A stretch of 64,000 nt of DNA from Streptomyces tuirus (lineage in GTDB: Bacteria > Actinomycetota > Actinomycetes > Streptomycetales > Streptomycetaceae): the NCBI GenBank assembly GCA_018195615.1, contig JAGTPG010000002.1, forward strand, positions 3,538,501 through 3,602,500, written 5' to 3'. This document shows positions 1 through 9,152 of the stretch, in pieces. Below the pieces are notes generated by a model that worked only from the letters and a program-made list of their open reading frames with translations, was not told the origin of the DNA and made no database searches. The first letter of the stretch is position 1. Each line of letters opens with the position of its first letter. The position numbers were made by a program, and so were the translations under genes.

Positions 1-1708
1 GTTCGGCGGCCTGCTTCGGGCTCGCCTTCAACACCAAGATGCTGCAGGGGTACATCGCGCTGCCGGCCGTCTTCGCGGTGTATCTGTACGCCGCCAGGCC
101 GGGGTGGGTGAAGCGGATCGTCAACCTGCTCCTCGCCGGTGTGGTGCTGGCCGTGTCCAGCTTCTGGTGGGCGGCGGCCGTGTCGCTGGTGCCGGCCTCC
201 GAACGGCCGTACATCGGCGGTTCGACGGACGGCACCGCCTGGAACCTGATCATGGGCTACAACGGGCTCGGCCGGATCTTCGGCGGCGAGGGCAACGGCG
301 GGGGCGGGGGCGGCGGGGGCGGCTTCGCCGGCACCGCCGGGCTCGGCCGGATGTTCAACGACATCCTCGGCGGCCAGATCTCCTGGCTGATCCCCTTCGC
401 GGCCATCGCGCTCGTCGGCGGCGTGGTGCTGTGCGGCCGCGCCCCGCGCACGGACCTCACCCGGGCCGCGCTCGTGCTGTGGGGCGGCTGGACCGCCCTG
501 CACTACCTGACCTTCGCGCTGGCCGAGGGCACGATGCACCCGTACTACACGACCGCGCTCGCCCCGGGCATCGCGGCGCTGTGCTCAGGCGGCGGAGTGC
601 TGCTGCTGCGCGCCTTCCGCGCGGACCGGCGGTGGGTGTGGGTGCTGCCGCTGGGGCTGGGCGTCACGGCTGTCTGGGCCGTGGTGCTGCTGCGGCGGGC
701 CTCCGGCTGGAACACCTGGCTGTGGCCGTCGATCCTGGTCGTCATGGCGCTGGCCGTGGTGGGCCTGCTCGTCTTCCGGTCCGGTGCCTCGGGCCTTCGG
801 CTGCGGCTGCTCGGGGTGTCGGTGGCGGCGGCGGTCGTCGCGGCGGTGGCGGGGCCGGCCGCCTACGCCTGGTCGGTGCCGTCCGGGTCGGGCGGTGGCG
901 GTGGCATGGGCGGTACGAACCCGACCGCCGGGCCGTCGACGGGCGGCGGCTTCGGTGGGCCCGGGGCGGGGGCGGCCGGGGCTTCCCGGGCGGGACCGGT
1001 GGCGGCGGGACGCCGGGTGGTGGAGCGCCTGGCGGTGGGACCCAGCAGGGTGGGAACGCCCAGGCGGGTGCGGGTGAGGCCCAGGCGGGTGCGGGTGAGG
1101 CCCAGGCGGGTGCGGCTGCCGCCCAGGCGGGCGGTGGCTTCCCTGGCGGCGGGACGCCGTCCGGTGCGCGGGGCGGGCAGGGTGAACAGGACGGGCAGAG
1201 CGGTCAGGCTCCTGGCGGCACGCCCCCGAGCGGCGCGAGCGGCGGCCGGGCGGGCGAAGCGAGCTCTCAGGGCGGCCGCATGGGCGGAGGCATGGGCGGC
1301 GACGCGAGCAGCGAGCTGGTCTCCTACCTGAAGAAGTACCGGGACGGCGCCAAGTGGCTGCTGGCGGTGTCAAGTTCGCAGAGTGCCGCCCAGCTCATCC
1401 TGAGCAGCGGAGAGCCGGTCATCTCGATGTGGGGCTGGTCGGGGAGCGACAATGCGATGACGCTCGCCAAGCTCAAGGAGCTGGTGGAGAAGGGCGAACT
1501 GCACTACGTCCAGCTCGGCGGTGGCGGCATGGGCGGCGGCCCCGGCGGCGGCAGCAGTGTCAGCTCGGAAGTCACCGAGTGGGTGCAGCAGCACGGCACG
1601 GCCGTGAAGGAGAGCGAGTACAGCAAGAGCACGAGCTCCGGCTCCAGCTCCTCGTCGCAGTCGAACCAGTCGGCCGTCTACCGCCTGGACCCGTCCGACG
1701 TCAGCTGA
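1..1708 (+). CDS. Membrane glycosyltransferase (PMT/ArnT-like), 5' truncated, frameshifted
   Basis: This is the C-terminal part of a polytopic glycosyltransferase of the protein-mannosyltransferase (GT39/ArnT-like) type; the reading frame runs off the left edge with codons starting at base 3. The family transfers sugars from polyprenyl-phosphate donors at the membrane. Several hydrophobic helices occupy the first 290 residues, followed by a Gly/Gln/Ala-rich low-complexity stretch and a soluble C-terminal domain (from LVSYLKKY near 1318) ending in a Ser-rich tail. The frame changes by -1 at the G4 run 963-966; one extra G joins both halves. A Gly insertion between helices (about 292-330) is also seen. 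Family assignment is from helix pattern and domain order; the catalytic N-terminus is outside the window. Confidence 0.75.
   Translation, partial: FGGLLRARLQHQDAAGVHRAAGRLRGVSVRRQAGVGEADRQPAPRRCGAGRVQLLVGGGRVAGAGLRTAVHRRFDGRHRLEPDHGLQRARPDLRRRGQRRGRGRRGRLRRHRRARPDVQRHPRRPDLLADPLRGHRARRRRGAVRPRPAHGPHPGRARAVGRLDRPALPDLRAGRGHDAPVLHDRARPGHRGAVLRRRSAAAARLPRGPAVGVGAAAGAGRHGCLGRGAAAAGLRLEHLAVAVDPGRHGAGRGGPARLPVRCLGPSAAAARGVGGGGGRRGGGGAGRLRLVGAVRVGRWRWHGRYEPDRRAVDGRRLRWARGGGGRGFPGGTGGGGTPGGGAPGGGTQQGGNAQAGAGEAQAGAGEAQAGAAAAQAGGGFPGGGTPSGARGGQGEQDGQSGQAPGGTPPSGASGGRAGEASSQGGRMGGGMGGDASSELVSYLKKYRDGAKWLLAVSSSQSAAQLILSSGEPVISMWGWSGSDNAMTLAKLKELVEKGELHYVQLGGGGMGGGPGGGSSVSSEVTEWVQQHGTAVKESEYSKSTSSGSSSSSQSNQSAVYRLDPSDVS
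1061..1144 (+). repeat. 21-bp in-frame tandem repeat
   Basis: Two identical 21-bp units (starting 1061 and 1082) and a third (1103) that diverges at its end are followed by a partial fourth copy at 1124. They encode AQAGAGE repeats inside the low-complexity linker of the glycosyltransferase. The unit length is a multiple of three, so copy-number change would leave the frame intact. Confidence 0.85.
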
Positions 1709-1722
1709 CCTCATCACGGAAC

Positions 1723-1755
1723 GAACGGCCCCGGCCCCTCGGTCCGGGGCCGTTC
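1723..1755 (+). terminator. Rho-independent-type hairpin
   Basis: A perfect 12-bp GC-rich inverted repeat (1723-1734 with 1744-1755) lies 15 bases after the glycosyltransferase stop. There is no T tract, as is common for Streptomyces terminators. Confidence 0.7.
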
Positions 1756-1812
1756 CCGCGTCCCCGATCATGGACACCGGTGTCCGGCGAACGGGTGAAG
1801 GGAAACGCAGGC

Positions 1813-2433
1813 GTGGGCTACTGCCTGGAGATGAGCACCGGCGACATGCGGACGGTGGTGCGGCTGCTCACCGCGGTGGAGCGGACCGAGCGGCAGGAGC
1901 GCACCCTCGCCCGGGTACGCACGGAGTGCGAGCGGACCGACGCCCGGTTCCAGGAGCAGGGCATCGACCTCGAGGTCTCCATCGCCCAGGCCCTGGACCA
2001 GCTGATCGACGGCACCCCGAGCACCGACCTGTGCCCGTCGTACAGTTACGCCTTCTACCAGGCCGTCGCGGCGCACTTCTCCGACCCGACCGATCTCGGC
2101 GACTGGCGGCGGCCGTCGTGGTTCTACGCCATGGACGACGAACTGGCCCGGCACGGCGTACCGTCCGACCTGCTCCCCGGTACGTTCCTGTTCAGCGGGC
2201 CCCCGCTGCGTCTGCCCCACCCCGGCGACGCGGTCCCCGCGATCGGCACTCTGCCGACCCAGCGGGCCGCGGCCCTGGCCGGCGCCTACGAGTCGGTACT
2301 GCCCCGGCTCGATCCGGAATTCCAGGAGGCGGTCCACCGGTTCGCCGAGGTCATGCGGGTCGAGGCGGAGGAGTGGGAGAGCTCCCGGAAGCTCGGGATG
2401 AACCCGGACACGCTGCTCTTCTGGTTCCACTGA
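1813..2433 (+). CDS. Conserved hypothetical protein (DUF7691-like)
   Basis: A soluble protein of about 206 residues, rich in charged and aromatic residues, with no signal peptide or membrane segment. It resembles small Streptomyces proteins of the DUF7691 type, of unknown function, but the match is from memory. The GTG at 1813 is preferred because AAGGGA lies about 10 bases upstream; ATG codons at 1831 and 1846 are alternatives. The C-terminus (LGMNPDTLLFWF) is the most family-like part. It follows the terminator of the glycosyltransferase and so is probably transcribed on its own. Confidence 0.6.
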   Translation: MGYCLEMSTGDMRTVVRLLTAVERTERQERTLARVRTECERTDARFQEQGIDLEVSIAQALDQLIDGTPSTDLCPSYSYAFYQAVAAHFSDPTDLGDWRRPSWFYAMDDELARHGVPSDLLPGTFLFSGPPLRLPHPGDAVPAIGTLPTQRAAALAGAYESVLPRLDPEFQEAVHRFAEVMRVEAEEWESSRKLGMNPDTLLFWFH

Positions 2434-2448
2434 CCTCTGCGGGAACTC

Positions 2449-2478
2449 TTGACGGCGTCTTTCCCATCGGGATATTTG
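2449..2478 (+). promoter_or_regulatory. Candidate promoter of the secreted HExxH gene
   Basis: TTGACG (2449-2454) is followed after 18 bases by TATTTG (2473-2478), a fair vegetative sigma-factor promoter. It lies in the otherwise empty gap upstream of the gene starting at 2627. Confidence 0.45.
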
Positions 2479-2626
2479 CGGTCGACAGCGCGCCAACTGC
2501 CGCTTCAGCGAAGAGAGTTCGCCGAATCCGATCTGATGCCGTCAGCGGTCACGCATGTCCGAGATCCCGAACGCCGTACGAAGTTTCGCCCCGTTCGTGA
2601 CGGCCACCCCCACAGGAGGATCCGCA

Positions 2627-3235
2627 ATGAGCCCACGCAAAGCACTCATAGCCGCCCTGACGGCCGCGCTGCTGGCCGGACCGGGCGTCGCCCAGGCGGC
2701 GACCCCGCAGACCACCACCGCACCCGCCCCGGCCCGCGACCGCGCCGCGGCGGCCACCATCACCTGGTCCCTCGTGCGCGCGAGCAATCCCACCGAGGAC
2801 CAGCGCACGGCCTACGACCTCATCACCCGGGCCATGAACGCGGCGGTGGCCCGCTACAACAACCTCAGCGACCTGGGCAAGACGATCACGGTCCGCTACG
2901 AGCCGGGCGTACCCACCGCCGACGGCAACATCAACGGGACCATCCGCTTCGGCAGCAACCGCAGCTACATGAACGAGCGGACGGCCCTGCACGAGATCTC
3001 GCACACCATCGGCGTCGGCACGAGCGCGGGCTGGTCCCGCCTCGGCGGCAGCGGCACCTGGACCGGCGGGCAGGCCACCGCGCTCGTCAAGCAGTACGAC
3101 GGCTCGGGCGCCAAGATCTCCACCGGCGGCGGGCACTTCTGGCCCTACGGCCTGAACTACGACAACGAGTGGTCCAACACGGCGGCCGACCGCCACGTCC
3201 ACATCGTCGCCGCGATGGTCCGCGACGGCCTGTAG
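2627..3235 (+). CDS. Secreted HExxH putative metalloprotease
   Basis: A 202-residue exported protein. The N-terminus has a positively charged start, a hydrophobic Ala/Leu core (residues 6-24) and an AQA-A cleavage site, a Sec signal peptide. The mature part has LHEISHTIGVG near residues 123-133, the HExxH zinc-binding and catalytic helix, followed by GxG as in metzincins, but the usual third metzincin histidine is replaced by Thr/Ser. A later GGGHFWPYGLNYDNEW segment offers an alternative third ligand. The start is fixed by AGGAGGA at 2613-2619. No propeptide is evident. Proteolytic activity is inferred from the motif only; a non-proteolytic hydrolase or carbohydrate-binding role is possible. 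Confidence 0.65.
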   Translation: MSPRKALIAALTAALLAGPGVAQAATPQTTTAPAPARDRAAAATITWSLVRASNPTEDQRTAYDLITRAMNAAVARYNNLSDLGKTITVRYEPGVPTADGNINGTIRFGSNRSYMNERTALHEISHTIGVGTSAGWSRLGGSGTWTGGQATALVKQYDGSGAKISTGGGHFWPYGLNYDNEWSNTAADRHVHIVAAMVRDGL

Positions 3236-3251
3236 TCACCAGGCCCGGCGC

Positions 3252-4937
3252 TCAGCCCAGGTGCGTCGGCGCGAACATCCGCAGCACGGCAGGGAGCAGG
3301 ACCACCGAGGGCCCCGGCGACGCGAGGTGCTTCGCGAGGTCCTGCTCCAGGCTCTCCGGGGTCGTCCGGACCCCGGGGACGCCGAAGGACTCCGCCAGTG
3401 CCACGTAGTCCGGGCGGGTCAGCTCCGTCGCGGTGGCCTCGCCGAACGCGTCGGTCATGTACTCGCGCAGGATGCCGTAGCCGCCGTCGTCGACGATCAG
3501 CCAGGTGACGTTCAGGCCGTACTGACGGGCCGTCGCCAGCTCGGCGATCGAGTACAGGGCACCGCCGTCGCCGGAGACCGCGAGGACCGGCCGGGTCGGG
3601 TCGGCCGCCGCGGCGCCGAGTGCCGCCGGGAAGGCGTAGCCGAGGCCGCCCGCGCCCTGCGCGGAGTGCATGTGGTTGGGGCCCTTGGCGTCGAAGGCCG
3701 ACCAGGCCCAGTACGCGAGGATCGTCATGTCCCAGAAGGACGGGGAGTCGGCGGGGAGCGCCCGGCGGACGGACGCCAGTACGTCCTGTTCCAGGGTGAG
3801 TTCCTGGGAGGCGATGCGCCCGGCGACCTTCGCGAGCACCTCCCGTACGCGCTCCGCGGCTCCCGGGTCCTGTCGTTCCGGCACCGTCTCCAGCAGCGCC
3901 TGCAACGCGAGACGGGCGTCCGCGTGGATGCCCAGAGCCGGGTGGTTCGACTCCAGCTTGCCGAGGTCCGCCTCGATCTGGATGACCCGGCCCCGGGGCT
4001 TGAACGTGTGGTAGTTCGAGGACAGTTCGCCCAGTCCGGAGCCGACCACGAGCAGGACGTCCGCGTCCTCCAGGAAGTCCGTCGTGTACCGGTCCTCGAT
4101 CCAGGACTGGAGGGACAGCGGATGCGTCCAGGGGAACGCGCCCTTGCCGCCGGGGGTCGTGACGACCGGCGCCTGCACCCGCTCCGCCAGCTGCTTCAGC
4201 TTGCCCGAGGCGTCCGCCCGTACCACTCCCCCGCCCGCGATGATCGCCGGCCGGGCCGCCTTCGACAGCAGGTCGGCGGCCACGGCGGTCAGTTCGGGGC
4301 GCGGCGGCAGCTCCTCGGGGAAGGCGTCGCCGCCCGTCACCACCGGGATCGCCGTCGGCGCGAGCAGCACGTCCTGCGGGATCTCCACCCAGACCGGGCC
4401 GTGCGGGGCGGTCAGCGCCGACTTCCAGGCCGCCTCGATGGCGGACGGGATCTGCGACTGGGTGCGGACGGTGTGGACGGACTTCACCACGCCCCGGAAC
4501 GAGGCCGCCTGGTCGGGCAGTTCGTGGAGGTAGCCGTGCCGGCCGCCGCCGAGCCCCGCCGTCGGGACCTGGCTGCTGATCGCCAGCACGGGCGCGGAGG
4601 CGGCCGCCGCCTCCTGGAGCGCGGCCAGCGAGGTCAGCGCTCCCGGCCCCGTCGACAGCAGCAGGGGCGCGGCCTCACCCGTGATCCGGCCGTAGGCGTC
4701 CGCCGCGAACCCGGCGTTGTTCTCCACCCGCAGGCCGATGTACCTCAGGTCCGAGCGGCGCAGCGCGTCGAACATGCCGAGCGCGTGCTGGCCGGGCAGA
4801 CCGAACACGGTCGTCGCGCCGAGACCGGCCAGCGTCTCCACGACCAGGTCTCCGCCGTTGCGGCCGGGAGGGGGGTTCAGGGCCGCCTCCGTCTGGGCGG
4901 GCGTCGGGCGGAGCACCAGGTCGTGGTCGTGAGTCAC
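3252..4937 (-). CDS. Thiamine-diphosphate-dependent enzyme, acetolactate-synthase-like
   Basis: A 561-residue cytoplasmic enzyme with the three-domain layout of the ThDP decarboxylase/acetolactate synthase family: N-terminal Pyr domain with the cofactor-activating glutamate (Glu72 in LRVENNAG), central Rossmann-like domain, and C-terminal PP domain with the ThDP motif GDGG...DDGGYG. The substrate cannot be read from the sequence. The GTG start (4937) overlaps the stop of the upstream ureohydrolase by four bases, so the two are translationally coupled. With the ureohydrolase and symporter it suggests uptake and breakdown of an amine, guanidino or keto-acid compound. It is unlikely to be the biosynthetic acetolactate synthase, because no regulatory subunit gene follows. 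Confidence 0.8.
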   Translation of the reverse strand: MTHDHDLVLRPTPAQTEAALNPPPGRNGGDLVVETLAGLGATTVFGLPGQHALGMFDALRRSDLRYIGLRVENNAGFAADAYGRITGEAAPLLLSTGPGALTSLAALQEAAAASAPVLAISSQVPTAGLGGGRHGYLHELPDQAASFRGVVKSVHTVRTQSQIPSAIEAAWKSALTAPHGPVWVEIPQDVLLAPTAIPVVTGGDAFPEELPPRPELTAVAADLLSKAARPAIIAGGGVVRADASGKLKQLAERVQAPVVTTPGGKGAFPWTHPLSLQSWIEDRYTTDFLEDADVLLVVGSGLGELSSNYHTFKPRGRVIQIEADLGKLESNHPALGIHADARLALQALLETVPERQDPGAAERVREVLAKVAGRIASQELTLEQDVLASVRRALPADSPSFWDMTILAYWAWSAFDAKGPNHMHSAQGAGGLGYAFPAALGAAAADPTRPVLAVSGDGGALYSIAELATARQYGLNVTWLIVDDGGYGILREYMTDAFGEATATELTRPDYVALAESFGVPGVRTTPESLEQDLAKHLASPGPSVVLLPAVLRMFAPTHLG

Positions 4938-5917
4938 TTCGCTTCCGAGTCCTTCCGGGCCGCGGCGATCTGGCGGGACATGATCGTGGTCAGTTCGTAC
5001 GCCGTGTGGGACGCGGCCACCGACGTGATCTCCGCGTGATCGTACGCGGGGGCCACCTCGACGACGTCCGCCGAGACCAGGTTGCAGGACGCCAGCCCGC
5101 GCAGGATCTCCAGCAGCTCGCGCGAGGTCATGCCGCCGGCCTCGGGCGTGCCGGTGCCGGGCGCGTGGGCCGGGTCGAGGCAGTCGATGTCGATGGATAT
5201 GTACAGCGGCCGGTCGCCGATGCGCTGGCGCAGCTGGTCGGCGACCTCGTCGGCACCGCGCCGGTAGACGTCCGCCGAGGTGACGATGCCGAAGCCCATC
5301 TTCTCGTCGTCGGTCAGGTCCTGCTTGCCGTAGAGCGGGCCGCGGGTGCCGACGTGGGACAGGGCGGAGGTGTCGAGGATGCCCTCCTCCACCGCGCGGC
5401 GGAACGGGGTGCCGTGCGTGTACTCGGCGCCGAAGTAGGTGTCCCAGGTGTCGAGGTGGGCGTCGAAGTGCAGCAGGGCCACCGGGCCGTGCTTCTTCGC
5501 CACCGAGCGCAGCAGCGGCAGCGCGATGGTGTGGTCACCGCCGAGGGTCATCAGCCGGGCGCCGGTGCCGAGCAGGTCGTCCGCGGCGGCCTCGACGGTC
5601 TCGACGGCCTCGTTGATGTTGAACGGGTTGACGGCGATGTCGCCGCCGTCCGCGACCTGGGCGAGGGCGAAGGGGGAGGCGTCCTGCGCCGGGTTGTACG
5701 GGCGCAGCAGCCGGGACGCCTCGCGGATCGCGTTGCCGCCGAAGCGGGCGCCCGGCCGGTACGAGACACCCGAGTCGAACGGCACGCCCACGACGGTGAC
5801 ATCGGCCCGTCCGCCGACCTCGTCGAGCCGGGGAAGCCGGGCGAAGGTCGCGGGGCCCGCGTACCGCGGAACGCGGGAGGAGTCGACGGGTCCGCGGGGA
5901 GTCTCGTTGCTGCTCAT
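4934..5917 (-). CDS. speB: Agmatinase-family ureohydrolase
   Basis: A 327-residue binuclear Mn hydrolase that releases urea from agmatine or a related guanidino compound such as 4-guanidinobutyrate. The metal-binding motifs are all present: GGDHT at 126-130, DAHLDTW at 152-158, and SIDIDCLDPAHAPGTGTPE towards the C-terminus. Length and motif order fit the arginase/agmatinase family. Agmatinase, guanidinobutyrase and similar enzymes cannot be separated by motifs, so the symbol is a family-level guess. It is the middle gene of a symporter / ureohydrolase / ThDP-enzyme operon. Confidence 0.85.
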   Translation of the reverse strand: MSSNETPRGPVDSSRVPRYAGPATFARLPRLDEVGGRADVTVVGVPFDSGVSYRPGARFGGNAIREASRLLRPYNPAQDASPFALAQVADGGDIAVNPFNINEAVETVEAAADDLLGTGARLMTLGGDHTIALPLLRSVAKKHGPVALLHFDAHLDTWDTYFGAEYTHGTPFRRAVEEGILDTSALSHVGTRGPLYGKQDLTDDEKMGFGIVTSADVYRRGADEVADQLRQRIGDRPLYISIDIDCLDPAHAPGTGTPEAGGMTSRELLEILRGLASCNLVSADVVEVAPAYDHAEITSVAASHTAYELTTIMSRQIAAARKDSEAK

Positions 5918-5973
5918 GAAGAAATGCCTTCTTTCCTACGCTTCATCGCGTATGTACTGCTTGCTCTACGACT

Positions 5974-7436
5974 CTACTGGGGAGCCGCGACCGGTTCGGA
6001 CGGGAGTTCGGGAGTCCGCCCGGAGAGCCGCTCGCGCCAGGCGGCGAGGACGGCGGCGTCGGTGGCGGGGGTGGCCAGGGAGACGACCAGATAGGCGGCG
6101 AGCGAGGCGAGCAGTCCGTAGTAGACGGACTCGTTGGCGAGGATGCCGTGCGTCGCCATCAGCGCGATGACGGCGAGTCCGCCGACCACGACGGAGGCGA
6201 GAGCGCCGTACACCGTGCCCCGCTTCCACACCAGCCCGCCGAGGATCGGCACGAGCAGCCCGCCGACGAGGAGGTTGTAGGCGACGGTCAGCGCCTCGAC
6301 GACGTTGTCGATGGCGATGGCCGTGCCGATGACGGCGAGGCCCATGAGCAGGATGAAGGCGCGGTTGCCGCGCACCTCGTCATGGTCGTCGGAGGGCGCC
6401 TTGCCGATGCCCGCAGCCGGGACCAGATGTCGTTGTTGGCGACGGTGGCGCAGGCGATCAGCGCGCCGGAGGAGGTCGACATCACGGCGGCCAGCGCGGC
6501 GGCGAGCACCAAGCCGCGCACGCCGACGGGCAGTTCCTCCTTCACGATCGTCGCGAAGGCGTCGTCCGCGCTGCCGAGCTTCGGGTAGAGCACCTTGGCC
6601 GCCGTACCGATGACGGCGCCGGCGAGGGCGTAGGCGAGGCAGTAGGTACCGGCGACGGTCCCGCCCCACTTGGCGGTCCGGTCGCTGCGGGCGGTGAAGA
6701 CGCGCTGCCAGATGTCCTGCCCGATGAGCATCCCGAACGTGTAGATCAGCACGTAGGTGAAGATCGTCTCGCCGCCGATGCCCAGCGGGTCGAAGTACGC
6801 GGTGGGCAGCTGCGCCCTCATCTCGCCGAACCCGCCGGCCTTGACGACGGCGATGGGCAGCAGGAGGAGGAGCACGCCGATGGTCTTCACGACGAACTGC
6901 ACCATGTCCGTCAGCGTGATCGACCACATGCCGCCGAGGGTGGAGTACGCGACGACGATCGAGCCGCCGAGGACGATCGCGAGCGTGCGGTTGATGTCGA
7001 ACAGGACGTCGAAGATCGTGGCGTAGGCGATGGTCGAGGTCACGGCGAGCATCAGCGTGTACGCCCACATGACGACGCCGGAGATGATGCCGGCGCGGCC
7101 GCCGCCGTAGCGCAGGTCGAGCATCTCGGAGACGGTGTACACCTTCAGCCGGGCGATGCGGGCGGAGAAGAAGACGGACAGGGCGAGCAGGCCGAGGCCT
7201 ATGGTGAAGACCATCCAGGCGCCGGACAGACCGTACTGGTAGCCCAGTCCCACACCGCCGATGGTGGAGGCGCCGCCGAGGACGATCGCCGCCATGGTGC
7301 CGGAGTACATGGCCGGGCCGAGGCGGCGGCCGGCCACGAGGAACTCGCTCTTGGACCGGGCGCGGCGCATGCCCCACCACCCCATGGCCAGCATTCCGGC
7401 CAGGTAGGCGACGATCACGAGATAGTCGACGGCCAT
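5974..7436 (-). CDS. Sodium/solute symporter (SSS family), frameshifted
   Basis: About 487 residues when read across a -1 shift at the C3 run 6410-6412. There are roughly 13 hydrophobic helices with SSS-family hallmarks: a GxxxAxxxGxAS(T)IGG-type stretch near residue 60 and the GxLIACATVANND segment in the second half. It would import a small solute with Na+; the substrate is probably what the next two genes break down. A strong AAGGAGG precedes the ATG at 7436. The gene is divergent from a PucR-type regulator. The two halves are separately open and fit one normal-length transporter, so the break is probably a sequence error. Confidence 0.82.
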
Positions 7437-7567
7437 GAGGACCTCCTTCGCGCACGCTGAGCGGCGGGGGACGAGGTGGACGAGCACTGACCCTAGGTGG
7501 CCGGAAAGCGACTGCGAAGTGTACGTTTCATCCACTGAGCGGCGCCTGTATGGAGGGAACGCACACC

Positions 7568-9048
7568 ATGCCCGATCCGGCGGTGCCCCCGACGCCTCCT
7601 GTTCCCCTCGTGTCCCTCCTGGCCCGGGAGGACCTGGCCCTGCGCCGGATCGCCGGCCCGGAGGACGCGACGACCGTCGTCCACTGGGTGCACACCTCGG
7701 AGATGGCGGACCCCTATCCGTACCTGCTGGGCGGGGAACTGCTGCTCACGGCGGGCGTGCACATCCCGGAGGCGGCAGGATCGGGGACCTACTTCGACGA
7801 CTACGTGTCCCGGATCGTCGCGGCGGGCGGTGCGGCTCTTGGCTTCGGGGTCGCGCCGGTGCACGACACGGTGCCGAGGGCGCTGGTCGCGGCCTGCGAG
7901 GCGCACGGTCTGCCGCTGCTGGAGGTGCCGCCGCAGACCACCTTCTCCGGTGTGGCCCGCGCGGTCTGGCAGCTGATGGCCCAGGCCCGCCTGGCCGAAC
8001 TCCGCCGTGTCACAGAGGCCCAGCAGAGCCTCACCTCCGCCGCCTCCCGCCCCGACCCGGTGCCGTCGGTCCTCCGCCGGCTCGCCCAGCGGCTGGGCGG
8101 CTGGGCGGTGCTGTACGGGCCGGAGGGGGAGGAGATCGCGGACGCGGGCCGGAAGCCCGGGGAGGAGGCGGCCCCGGCTCTCGTGGGGCTGGCGAACGTG
8201 GTGCGGCCGGCGAACGGGGCGTCCGGGGGCCTCCCCACCCCGCCTCCGCCACCGACACCGTCTCCGGCACCCACCTCGCCGCCTACGCCCTCGGCGCCGG
8301 GCACGGGTTCGTGCTCGGGGTGGCCGCGCCGGAGCGGGTCCCCGGTGACCACACCATCGCCTCCGTCGCCGCCGTGCTGCTGTCCCTGCTCACCGGGGAG
8401 CAGCAGAGCGGTACGGGCGCGGCCCGTTCCTCCGCGCTGGTACGGCTGCTGCTGGGAGCTCCGCCCGAGGAGGTCGCACCGCTGCTCGGCGGGCAGCGGT
8501 GGGTCGTCGTGCACGCCCGGCCGGACGGGGAGGGCGCCCCGGACCCCGTCGCGGCCTCGGCGCTGGGTGCCGCCCTGGGCTCCGCCCTGGTCGACCCGGC
8601 GGGTGACGTCGTACGGGTCCTGGTCCCGGCCGACCGGGCACCCGACCCGCTGCCCGGCTGGACCCTGGGCGTCAGCACCGCCGTGACTCCGCAGGACTGG
8701 GCCGCCGCCGACACCCAGGCGGCCCGCGCCCTGGCCCGGGCCCGCGCCACCCGCGCCCCGCTGCTCCGGCACGCCCCGCGCCCCGCCCTGGCCGACCTGG
8801 TCCCGCCCGACGAGGCCGCGGCCCATGCCCGGGCCCTCCTCTCCCCCGTCACGGCACATCCCGCACTCACCGAGACGCTGCGCACCTGGCTCTCCCTGCA
8901 CGGCAGTTGGGACCGCACCGCCGTCGCCCTGTCCGTGCACCGCAACACCGTGCGGCAGCGCATCGCCCGCTGCGCGGCCCTGCTGGAGACGGACCTGGAC
9001 GACCCGGACGTACGCATGGAACTCTGGTTCGCGCTGCGGCGGATCTGA
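7568..9048 (+). CDS. PucR-family transcriptional regulator, frameshifted
   Basis: A 493-residue regulator: N-terminal PucR (purine catabolism regulator-like) domain over about residues 10-140, a GAF-like middle, and a C-terminal PucR helix-turn-helix (SLHGSWDRTAVALSVHRNTV) that ends the protein. One base is missing from the G5 run 8225-8229; with six G the frames join. GGAGG at 7552-7556 supports the ATG at 7568. It is transcribed away from the symporter/ureohydrolase operon, which is the likely target; PucR proteins often respond to nitrogenous metabolites. The ligand is unknown. Confidence 0.82.
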
Positions 9049-9152
9049 GTACCGCGACCCAGGCATGACTCCGGTCTCCCTGAGTACGTGACGCACATCC
9101 CAGGGTGCGATACGCCAGGGACGCCCACGGGAGGCTGCCTCACAATGGGGGC

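Noticed and set aside
585..1373. Long minus-strand open frame opposite the glycosyltransferase
   Set aside because: High-GC antisense shadow; composition is Arg/Pro-rich and has no family-like motif.
3261..6094. Plus-strand open frames opposite the ThDP enzyme and ureohydrolase
   Set aside because: Antisense to genes with clear catalytic motifs; sequences are low-complexity Arg/Val/Gly.
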